In this document: in pieces, positions 55,631 through 64,000 of the stretch | How positions within the stretch are numbered: the stretch's first letter is position 1 | Layout: the number at the start of each line of letters is the position of its first letter | Assembly (NCBI RefSeq): GCF_018143015.1 | Contig: NC_054753.1 | Location: 27,297,462-27,361,461 of the forward strand | Reading direction: 5' to 3' | Source: Lytechinus variegatus | Taxonomy: Eukaryota > Echinodermata > Echinoidea > Temnopleuroida > Toxopneustidae | Length of the DNA: 64,000 nt | Notes under the pieces: model-generated | Databases searched by the model: none | What the model was told of the DNA's origin: nothing | The model's input: only the letters and a program-made list of their open reading frames with translations | Program-made: the position numbers and the translations under genes

Positions 55631-56199
55631 ACATGGTGACTAATAATGCGGGGTTCTTTTTGGCATTTTCTGACACTCTATTCATGTTCCACGCGTCTAT
55701 ACCCCTGCACACACAGTTCTCATGTTGTGGATGTTATCCACTCCTCCGGCCCTTGGTTAAAACACTTTTTAATGATAATTTTATATCTTCCACACCTACT
55801 GTTTCAGGGCATACACTTTCATCTTTCCCCTTCTCTCTTGCATTTTCCAGGATACAGTCCCTTATTGAAAGAATCAATAAGAAAACATTCTATTTCTGCT
55901 GAATATTTAGACCACTTTCCTCGAATGAAGGGTTTGCTTAGCAAACTATGTGTACAGAGAAGCGCTTTGCTCTTTTTGGTTTTACAATGCTAACTATCAG
56001 ACGATGACTATTTGGTAGTGCTGAAAACTTTCATGAGAAGGTACTCTGTTTCAGATGTCTTATTTAGTTACTTGGCTTATTGTTATAATACTCATAGACT
56101 GTGAATAGAATTGAATGAAACTGACAACCAGGAACTTATATTTTGATTATGTATGCTTGTTTCTTAGACGATCAGAACACAGTATCAAACGTTTTGGAT
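55631..56199. other. Intergenic, nothing recognised
   Basis: The 149-aa plus frame overlapping 55631-55902 starts inside the Harbinger end and has no recognisable domain, so it is not called. Confidence 0.4.
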
Positions 56200-56205
56200 T
56201 TTATT
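56200..56205 (-). terminator. Candidate poly(A) signal, protease gene
   Basis: AATAAA on the minus strand, 124 bp after the protease stop codon. Confidence 0.5.
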
Positions 56206-56230
56206 ATGTCATCATAGATTACAACTCACG

Positions 56231-56272
56231 AGCGTAGAGGGCGTCAACACTTTGCATTGCCCTCTACGTTCG
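56231..56272. repeat. Hairpin in the protease 3' UTR
   Basis: GAGCGTAGAGGGC and GCCCTCTACGTTC (14 bp arms with one wobble) around a 16-base loop, between stop codon and poly(A) signal of the minus-strand protease gene. Confidence 0.7.
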
Positions 56273-56328
56273 TTGATTACACTCAATCTTGGAGGAACTG
56301 TGATATGTTTTCTGTCTCATACGAAGGT

Positions 56329-56487
56329 TCAGTTAATGTAACTCTGAATCCAGTCGTAGTAGTAGGCCACGTTGGTGTAGACCCCATAGTAACGTTCCTT
56401 GGCACAACCGTGGCCAAAGCTCACGACTCCAGCAAGTTCCCATTGACCGTCTGAATTTTTAACCACCAATGGTCCACCGCTGTCACC
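56329..56487 (-). CDS. Protease exon with catalytic Ser, and stop
   Basis: [20 protein letters not shown] then [20 protein letters not shown] and [14 protein letters not shown] at 56331-56329. Acceptor CCATGGATAG, phase 0. Confidence 0.92.
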   Translation of the reverse strand, partial: GDSGGPLVVKNSDGQWELAGVVSFGHGCAKERYYGVYTNVAYYYDWIQSYIN

Positions 56488-59400
56488 CTATCCATGGAGA
56501 ACAAGAATCAGAAATAAGTTCTTGTACAGTTGAGTAGTAGGGAGTCTTCGCATTTAGTACGGGGAAACTCTACAACGCATCAATTCCTTTGAAATTGCAA
56601 TTAAAATCTTAAAGGAGAGCTGAGAGGCTTTTTTTTTAAAGTTGTTGGACTGGGACGGCAGATCATTCGAAGATTTGCACCGGACGAACAATTGCAAATA
56701 TGTCGTCCAGGGTCAAGAAATTCCAATGCTGCGCCGGCCGCGCGTTTCCGTTTTACACCCTGGCGAAGGCATTTTCCGGAAAAGTAGCCAAAAAGCGACT
56801 AGTGAAGAGTCCACGTCTACGTTTGTTTACATTATCAGCTGGGCGCGCGATCCAAAGTCCGCACCGAAGTTATCCGCAGAAAATACATACCGTACTTGAA
56901 AATGCAGCTGAGCTTATAGTTATACTTTCCAGGTTCAATACGAAAGTTTGCCTTGATCATTTGCCTTTCCGATTCGCTGATGTCTGTCTTTCTCTCTATC
57001 TGTCTATCTCTCAAACTCTATATCTATCTATCTATGTGACTGCAGTATTTATCTAATAATCTTCTCTGTCTCTCTCATTCTTTATCTAACATCTATCTCA
57101 AATTCTCTATCTCTATCCATCCATCTGTCTGTCTTTCTCTATTTCTCTCTCTCTACCTACCTATGTAACTACAGTATCTATCTGTTAATTTGTCGCTCTT
57201 CTCTCTCATTCTCGATCTATCTGACATCTATCTATCTCTCAAATTCTCTATCTATCTCTCTATCCATCTGTCTGTCTTTCTCTATTTCTCTCTATCTATT
57301 TATCTATTTTTGAACTAGAGTATCTATCTGTTAATTTGTTGATAATCTTCTCTGTCTCTCTCATTCTTTAATTATCTATTTAATATATATCTCTCTCTCT
57401 CTATCTATCTATCCATCTGTCTGTCTTTCTCTTATTCTCTCTATCTATTTATCTATCTATTTTTTAAACTTATCTATCTGTTAATTTGTTAATATTCTTT
57501 GTCTCTCTCCCTCTTTATCTAACATCTATCTATCTCTCATCTATCTATCTATCTATCCTTCTCTCTCTTTCTCTCTCTCCCCCTCTCCCTCTATATATCG
57601 ACCTCTCTGTCTCTCCCCCTCTCTCTATTTATCTATCTATCCATCCATCTCTCCCTCTTTCTCTCTATTTCTATCTGTCTATCCACCTCTCTCTCTCTAT
57701 TTCTATCTATCTATCTATCTGTCTATCTTGTCTCTATCTATTCATCAGTCTTCTATATCTTTCTTTCGGCAGCTTCTAAGTGTATCAATCCATCAAACTT
57801 CAATTTGTCTTTCCTGTGTCGCACGCTGAATGCAACCAGCGACGTGTGTAGACTCTTCACTAGTCGCTTTTTGGCTACTTTTCCGGAAAATGCCTTCGCC
57901 AGGGTGTAAAACGGAAACGCGCGTCCCGGCCCACCAACTTTCGACAATAACCCCTCAGCTCTCCATTGTGATTTGACTTGCATTTTCAAAGGAATTGATT
58001 AGTTGTAAAGAGTTTCCCGTAAAAAAATGCGAAAAATAAAAAATAAGTGAATACAGAAGAAGGACTGTCAGCATAACAGCGGTGATTCCGTCCGTATACA
58101 GTTTTGAAAGTGCATGTTCGAGCACGGTATTGACGTCCCTCCTCCTCCTCTCCACATTGTTCCCGCTATTCTAAAGTGTGGATTTCGTTATCATTATTCA
58201 TAGTATTGAAAAATATATCGGACGAAATTTACGAATAAAGGGTCTGATTAATATGATTTAGTTATGTAGAAGATGTAGACAGAATACCCCCACTAAAAAC
58301 CCCAAATAGCCATTCACTCTTCAAAGTTGAACAACAGCATTGCAATACTGGTTTGATATGCCTATATTAAAGTTATGTTAGTTTTGTATACCTACCTGGC
58401 AGGAATCTTTGCCCCCTTCGTATAGGCCAGCACAAATCATATAATCGGGATTGTAGGTGATACCGCCATAAGCCCGCTTACAATCAGTATCACTGACAAT
58501 GGGTACCATAACCTGGTGGAGAACATCCGGAGAATCCCCGTCAGATTCTAGAATTTTCATGGCAAAAAAAAAACAGAAACGACGCCATATTTTTCTTCCT
58601 GTAGTCAGTCAAATTTTTACTTTCCAACGACTTATTTGCTCTCGGTCGACCAGAACCCCCCTCTAAAATCTTTCGCGATATATCCACTGCGCGATTTTTT
58701 TGGACCGCGCCATTCGCTGACTTTTTACTTTCAAGTCTCGCGAAACTTTTTAGACCAACTTTTACCGTGTTTACACTTAATCGGCATTTGGTTCAGAACC
58801 GCGAGCCGATTCAAATGCCGATTAAGTGTAAACACGGTGTTTGTGACACCCGGGCACGCGGTTAAGAAATTACGCAATATTATTATGTAAGTGAATGTCG
58901 GACCAAAATTGCTCGAAAACGTATTATCATGCACAAAATAAATACTAAATCTGTTTCACCTAAAATTTGTAAGTGGTTGATGATTCTAATTTTTTAATTT
59001 GATGCTACCCATGACTCATATAATGTCCCCGATGAATTTAGTGGAAAAAAAAACAAAATAAAAAGATTAAAAACAAAGAAATGCGTAAGATATTTTAAAA
59101 AAAAATACACAATAAAATTGCTGGTACCGGATTTTTTTCCTTTACAGTTGTTAGGATTGCCATTTAGAATATTTTCACCACAAATTATTTTTCAAGGAGC
59201 TTTATTTAGTGAATCAGAGCAAAACGTATGATTTCATGAAGAAATTAGCTTAATTAATATTAAAAATATATGAATTTTGTGCAATTTATATCTGCAATGG
59301 CGTAAATTATGTCACTCTTAACCTTCGTGCAAATTTTCTTCGGGATTGCGCAATCCGCGGTCGAGATCTTAGGGGGACGGGCCTAAAGGGCCCCCTTCAG

Positions 59401-62214
59401 GACTATAAACTCTCAAAATAGCCCAGAGAGTTAGGGTTAATCTCCAAAATTAAGAGGAGTTGCGAGTTGCGAGAAAGTGGCAAATAAAGGCAAATCAACT
59501 TGCGTCTAGGTACGACTTAGCAACTCCTTGGTGAGGCCATGCAGATCTGAATAATAGCGTTGGACTTTTCACAGCCGCGGCGCAGAATGAATTGAACAAC
59601 GCAGCAAATGCATTGAAAATGCAAATCAAGTCACAGTGAAGTCTTTGTCGAGGTTCGGAATAAATCGGAAAAGCAAACGACATAGGCCCGAATCCACAAA
59701 GGTGGACTAAAAGTTATACCCGGGGTATAAAAGTGTCATTTGACGTCATTTTATCCATGGACTAAAGTTAGCACCTGGGTATAACTCAGCCGTGGGTTAA
59801 ATTTAACCCCGGATGCTAAAGTTAGACCATGGATTAGTAAGTCCACCGTTTGTGAAAAGTGTGGTGGACTAACTTTATACCCGGATATTAGTTAACCTCT
59901 GGTTAAATTTAACCCCGGTATAACTTTAGTCCTTCCTAATGAATTCGGGCCATAATGTTTGCACTGAATTTTTCGTCACCTCCCAAACGTCAGACGAATA
60001 GGCAGTTCCGATTCATCGACCCTCGACAGATACTTGATTGTGATTTGACTTGCATTTGCTGCGTTGTAAAAGAGTCTATCGGACTTCTTCTTGACTACGG
60101 GGAAACTCTCTACAACGCACCGATTCCTTTAAAAAAATGCAAGTCAAATCACAATGGATAGCTGAGAGGCATATGTCGGAGGTTGGTGGACCTGGACAGC
60201 ATCGGAATCGTCCGATGCAAATCTTCGGATGATCTGCTGTCCCAGTCCACCAACTGATCGACAAAAGCCTCTCAGCTTTCCATTGCGATTTTAATTTCAT
60301 AAAGAGTTTTCCATAGGAAATGCGAAAACTACCTATAGGCTATTCTGCGCCGCTGTGCGAAAAGTTCCTGATATCTCCACGGTTCGGCAGTACCGAAGTG
60401 TAACGTCATGATGTCATAACAAACCGACTGGTTCTAAACAGAGTCGCAGCTGACGATCATCTATACACATGTGTATTTGCAAAAAATGTGATGTGCTATA
60501 GAAACAAGCAATATACAGAGTGAGTCAGAAAAAATGTCCCACTTTTGTAAAGTTGAATTGTTTAAAATATGAATATTTACTCATTAGTTTCATGATATGT
60601 CTTCGATAGAGGTATCCTCCAAGTACATTCAAGTACCATTTTCATTTGATCCCGTGCACGCATGACTGAACATCGGACAATCTTTAGAAGACTGTCAGAT
60701 CTCACTTGCGCCAAGTTACTGGGTGATGAATAAAACAGTGCTTTAGACAAAGACAGTCTGACAGACAGACTGGCATGCTCACACACACACACCCAAACAC
60801 ACACAACACACATGGTAATAACTGGTTCATAGTTTTCTCTTCTCTGATTAAGCATTGATTTTTTGCAAGATCGCTGAATGTTTAAGTGGTAATTCCCGAC
60901 AATCTTTCCCCTTAAAACACATTCACTACCACCATCATATAATCATCCTCATTGTCATCATCTTGATCTTCTTCACCATCATCATCATCAAGTGCGCATA
61001 AATCCAATATGCTGGTTATGTCTTTTGTTGGTTAACAATGAAAATTTACAATGGATGTCTGTGCATTTGTTGCACTTGCCTACAAAAGGGCTTGCCTGAT
61101 TTGGCAGCAGTCACTTGAGCGTCTTTTTTACAGTAGCAAAAGTACACGAATCATGGTCGTCCTCAATTCACAACCCAACATAGGTCATTAATGGTCACCG
61201 AGTATGCAAGGACTCAGAGTGTAGCAGACTAGCAGTTGTTTTGCAAGGGTTTCGCCGCTGTTACCCAGATGTTCGGTGTTCCAGCAGAAAGGCTGTTCAG
61301 AAATATCACCGTACAGGTGATATTTGTGTGTGTGTGTGCATGTTTGAGTGGATCTGCCAGTGCGTGTGCATGTGTGTGTGTTAGGGTGGGCGTACGTGTG
61401 TGTGTGTGTTTCAGTCTGTCGGACTATCTTTGTTCAAAAGAGTGTTTTACTCCCCATTCTGTAACTTGGCGCAAGTGAGATCTGACCGTCTTCTAAAGAT
61501 TGTCCGCTGTTCAGTCATGCGTGCACGGGATCAAATGAAAAAGGTACCTGATTGTACTGGGAGGATACCTCTATCAAGACATATCATGAAACTAATGATG
61601 AAATATTCATATTTTAAACAATTCTACTTTACAAAAGTGGGACATTTTTTCTGACTCACTGTAAAGCGATATGAGCAAGTCGGAATACTTTCGGGTCGGT
61701 GTTTCATAAAGCTGTTCGTAAGTTAAGAACGACTGGTGGTCCTTCGTGTGGTAAATTGTATTCTAAATTGCCGCCCCTAACTTACGAACAGCTTTATGAA
61801 ACACCCACCCGGAAGTATTCCGACTTTTATTTGTTTAGAACCAGGCCGCCATGACACCATGGCAACTGACGTCATCGCTTCGGTACTCTATAATGATGAA
61901 TTGAACAAAGGTTTCTTGCAATGCCCCGTATGACCAACTTATACGTACCTAGATGTCCCCAGCCAGTAACATACGAATCTTTACCATCAGCCGGCCTATC
62001 TGAAGCAATGCAGGCTGGCGAGACGTAATCATTCATTTGGACACTACCCTTGATCTTTATAAGGGCTATGTCATGATCGTGATCACCAAAAGGATGGTAA
62101 CCTGGATGCAGAATGATCTCTTCTGCTTCGAGCATCTGGCGAGTGCTTTCCCCCCATCCTTTTCTCTCGTGAGCTCCCACATAAAATAGGTAGTCCCATA
62201 GTTGCATGTCATTG
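56329..62214 (-). CDS. Trypsin-like serine protease, last three exons
   Basis: Exons 62214-61949, 58547-58396 and 56487-56329 (minus) join in frame. S1-family proteases cut peptide bonds; the visible part has [13 protein letters not shown], catalytic Asp in [29 protein letters not shown] and the catalytic Ser in [10 protein letters not shown], then [20 protein letters not shown] and a WIQSYIN terminus. The Asp six residues before Ser (KDSCQGDS) predicts trypsin specificity for Arg/Lys. The exon with LTAAHC and the activation site (IVGG) would lie upstream (above 62214) and was not found, so signal peptide, propeptide and extra domains are unknown. Introns contain fold-back elements. Confidence 0.88.
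56540..58035. mobile_element. Fold-back with CTAT-rich core, protease intron
   Basis: Left 56540-56815 and right about 57835-58035 are inverted repeats: TTCGCATTTNNTACGGGGAA, CAATTCCTTTGAAA, GAGAGCTGAG and ACACCCTGGCGAAGGCATTT / CCAAAAAGCGACTAGTGAAG. The core 57000-57770 is a degenerate (CTAT)n / (TC)n tract. Relatives at 59490-60070 and 60098-60333. Confidence 0.8.
57000..57770. repeat. (CTAT)n / (TCTC)n tract
   Basis: About 770 bp of tetranucleotide CTAT/CTGT and CT dinucleotide repeats with a longer-range repeat of about 180 bp (CATCTGTCTGTCTTTCTCTA recurs near 57122, 57266 and 57413). Confidence 0.85.
58396..58547 (-). CDS. Protease exon before the active Ser
   Basis: Completes Glu and reads [18 protein letters not shown] then [10 protein letters not shown] and [18 protein letters not shown]. 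Acceptor GAAAATTCTAG, donor CAG|GTAGGT. The conserved C-A-G-x-x-x-G-G-K-D-S-C block places the specificity-pocket Asp. Confidence 0.92.
58764..58838. repeat. Perfect 27-bp-arm hairpin (tiny MITE)
   Basis: ACCGTGTTTACACTTAATCG...CATTTG and its exact complement separated by 21 bases containing GAACCGCGAGCC. Likely a minimal non-autonomous inverted-repeat element. Confidence 0.75.
58839..59489. other. Protease intron, with partial piggyBac-like end
   Basis: 59340-59436 (GAGATCTTAGGGGGACGGGC ... GCCCAGAGAGTTAGGG then TTAA) matches the right end of the element at 26954-28247; its left end is missing. The remainder is AT-rich and non-coding. Confidence 0.6.
59490..60070. mobile_element. Fold-back with nested MITE
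   Basis: Outer arms: GCAAATGCATTGAAAATGCAAATCAAGTCAC and GTCGAGGTTCGGAATAAATCGG near 59600-59670 mirror TCGACCCTCGACAGATAC and TGATTTGACTTGCATTTGCT near 60020-60065. Nested at 59685-59951 is GGCCCGAATCCACAAAGGTG ... ATGAATTCGGGCC with CTAACTTTA/TAAAGTTAG words. Protease intron. Confidence 0.7.
60098..60333. mobile_element. Small fold-back, TACGGGGAAACTCT family
   Basis: TACGGGGAAACTCTCTACAA ... TAGCTGAGAGGC on the left and GCCTCTCAGCTTTCCATTGC ... GAGTTTTCCATAGGAAATGC on the right, with TTGGTGGACCTGGACAGCAT / CTGTCCCAGTCCACCAACT in the middle. Relative of 56540-58035. Confidence 0.75.
60516..61661. mobile_element. Mariner-type fold-back with CA/TG arms
   Basis: CAGAGTGAGTCAGAAAAAAT and the mirror ending CTGACTCACTG, TA on both sides. 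Arms about 320 bp share GAGGATACCTCTATC, GATTGTCCGATGTTCAGTCATGC-like and CTTGGCGCAAGTGAGATCTG; a (CA)n run at 60780 is mirrored by (TG)n at 61320-61410. The centre (60840-61320) is unique. In the protease intron. Confidence 0.85.
61694..61810. mobile_element. MITE, GGTGTTTCATAAAGC ends
   Basis: GGTCGGTGTTTCATAAAGCT ... AACTTACGAACAGCTTTATG-AAACACCCACCC; relative of 50686-50848. Confidence 0.8.
61949..62214 (-). CDS. Protease exon with catalytic Asp
   Basis: After acceptor [80 protein letters not shown]; donor CTAG|GTACGT, phase 1. NDMQ probably follows the AAHC-containing exon. Confidence 0.92.
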
Positions 62215-62538
62215 CTGCAAAAATGACACAAAAAGTTAATTTACAGTGCGTCCCAGGAAAAAAAAACGAAACTGAGAATTATCGACGATCTATCATAACG
62301 TAATCACAAATACAATAGACTCAGTAGGCCTACTTATCATTGTAAAGCTCAGAATCTCCTCTTACACACACGAGTTGTCCATCACTTATGCATGAGTGAA
62401 TAAAGACAATGCGCACAATGATACCAAAAGTCACTTTTCGGTATCTGAATCAAACAACAAAACATTATTTCTATTCTGTGGCCCCTACAAAGTAACCAGG
62501 TCCCCATGGCCCTTGGAAGCGGGGATGCTGAGCACTTG
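62215..62538. other. Protease intron, unassigned
   Basis: No exon found; in particular no AAHC-coding sequence on the minus strand. Confidence 0.4.
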
Positions 62539-62772
62539 CACTGCATAAACTCCAGTGTTGATTTAACTCCAGCCCGGAATCTAAATATGTCCACACCAGA
62601 GAAGTATTGAAACAACACCAATTTGGAATCAAACCAATGTTGTTTTAATACTAATTGGGGTTGTATAAACACCTATCTGGTGTTAGACCAAAACTAAACT
62701 GGTGTTGTTTCACACTTCTCGGGTATGGACATTCCGGGCTGGTGTTGATTCAACACCAGAGTTTTTGCAGTG
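62539..62772. mobile_element. MITE, CACTGCAAAAACTC family
   Basis: CACTGCATAAACTCCAGTGT and the mirror CAACACCAGAGTTTTTGCAGTG; inside, GGTGTTGATTCAACACC-like palindromes and AGCCCGGAAT / ATTCCGGGCT. Confidence 0.8.
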
Positions 62773-64000
62773 TGTACCTTCAAGATTTGCCTGGGGGTAC
62801 TTGCGTGTGTTATTCACTAAATAGGCAGCACCACCATGGAATTCAGGTAGGTGTGCAATAAAAAGTAGAATATATAACCAAAAGCACCTTAATTATGTAG
62901 TGACTTTCCACAATTTTTATTTTTTGGTTTTGCTTGTCAAAGTTTTCCTCGCCAAGATCACATTCATTCTGAAGTGAAAGAACACCTTTTTTTTTGCTTG
63001 TCATTTTTCTTTCAAACCTGCAAATAAATCAACTAAATAATTACGAACGCGAAGCGCGAGCAGAAATGAATTTATGGAAAATGTACCTGTAAAAGACTGC
63101 ATGCATTTAGCAATGAAGGCGTTAAATATTTTACAAATCAAATAGTGCGAGTGCGAAGCGCGAGCTGAATTTTTTGACATTTTTACCCAAATAATGGAAA
63201 TTCTAAGCTTTAACTAATTTATATTCTGATCTTAAAAAGAGTCAATTTCAACTCTATATTTCAAGCACTTTGTAGGAAAATTGTGAGGTGGATATGGATC
63301 GCACTTAATTAAGAGCTGATATTTTTCATTATTTTCACTTTGAGTTTTGACATAGGACCGGCACATCCTTAAGTCATGTAATTATATGAAAATGAAGACT
63401 GTTTTCCTATTCTTCTTGCTAAGCGTGAAATTAAACAAAAGGGACTATTCAATTATTAAATTAATATCTTATTCATTAATGCCTATGAGGGCGCAAAATC
63501 TGACGATAATTATGATGGCCTGAAAACTGAACATTACAAGCACTTTTGTAATTATAAATAGGATGCATCAGTTAATATATTATTAATCATTAATGCGAGC
63601 CTAAATGTCACTGTCATGAATAGGGGATTTTAAGTAGTTTGTTGTGTAATCAATATTGAGACATACATAACTCGCGAATCAAAATGCGAGCGTGCAGCGC
63701 TAGCTGATTCGTTTTGACAATCAGAACCGAAAAAGGATATTTTGAAAACTTTATGGAATACACGAAAATAATAGGTACCTGATAAATCAAAATTTGCACA
63801 AGCGCGAGCAGAAAATGTCAATATTCAAACCACAAAACTTAAATTTTTACAGGGCACTTTTTAAAATCAATGTATAAATCACACAAAATAATGAAAGTTC
63901 GATTTTCGAGATGAAATATGTATTTTTGTAATATATTGACTTCCAAACTTGATATCTCAACTCCATATTGTAAATCACCTGATAGGCAATGCGAGCGTGA
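62773..64000. repeat. GCGAGC-repeat element, another copy
   Basis: Units at about 63047 (ACGAACGCGAAGCGCGAGCA), 63147, 63592, 63685 and 63795, with the same long linker (AAGCACTTTGTAGGAAAATTG, GTGGATATGGATCGCACTT) seen at 28720-28770 and, inverted, at 22790-22920. Runs off the window end. 62773-62980 itself shows nothing recognisable. Confidence 0.7.

Noticed and set aside
55453-55902. 149-aa plus frame across the Harbinger end
   Set aside because: Begins in the transposon terminus and runs into unrelated flank; no recognisable domain.
57486-57779. 97-aa Leu/Ser/Tyr-rich frame
   Set aside because: Translation of the CTAT/CT microsatellite tract.

Overview
The window is eukaryotic genomic DNA that reads like a marine invertebrate deuterostome, most likely a sea urchin or other echinoderm. 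The evidence is animal-type split genes with GT-AG introns, a very high density of hAT, mariner, PIF/Harbinger and piggyBac-like elements, tRNA-headed SINEs and non-LTR retrotransposons, long G tracts, and a recurring GCGAGCGCGAAGCGCGAGC unit. The species cannot be fixed by eye.

Host genes. (1) On the + strand, 10790-30479, lie the 3' exons of a type I membrane protein: two near-identical sushi (CCP) exons, a 64-nt transmembrane exon, a basic cytoplasmic-tail exon, and a last exon that adds one residue and a stop. Intron phases fit throughout. The 5' exons lie outside the window or were not found. (2) On the + strand, 33320-40025, is a complete seven-exon PUSL1 gene (TruA-family pseudouridine synthase, 303 aa). 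(3) On the - strand, 49913-43326, is a complete BTB-BACK-Kelch (KLHL) gene of 629 aa whose start codon is the last three bases of exon 1. (4) On the - strand, 62214-56329, are the last three exons of a trypsin-like serine protease with catalytic Asp and Ser. The exon with the catalytic His was not found.

Layout. 1-7070 is one LINE copy broken by three later insertions, one of them a fold-back element with about 2.5 kb of ACT/AGT triplet arrays. 7073-10716 is an unassigned inverted-repeat element holding a hAT that holds a second hAT. 6922-12300 is a tandem duplication of LINE tail plus sushi exon, and the second copy preserves the empty insertion site of the 7073-10716 element. The 14.8-kb intron at 15045-29891 is a set of nested elements: a GCGAGC-repeat element containing a mariner-type fold-back, a giant fold-back (itself holding two nested hATs and a LINE) and a LINE split by a piggyBac-like element. 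30.8-42.4 kb carries small inverted-repeat elements around PUSL1. 46.5-52.5 kb has long-TIR TA-target MITEs, one split by a hAT. 53.4-55.6 kb is a PIF/Harbinger element with a broken transposase. 56.5-62.8 kb has fold-backs in the protease introns. 62.9-64.0 kb is again the GCGAGC repeat.

The four host genes show no functional link. No new multi-gene system was seen. The most unusual material is structural: the GCGAGC/GCGAAGC repeat family, several inverted-repeat families sharing a cap or an internal core, and nested insertions whose order can be read from target duplications and empty sites.
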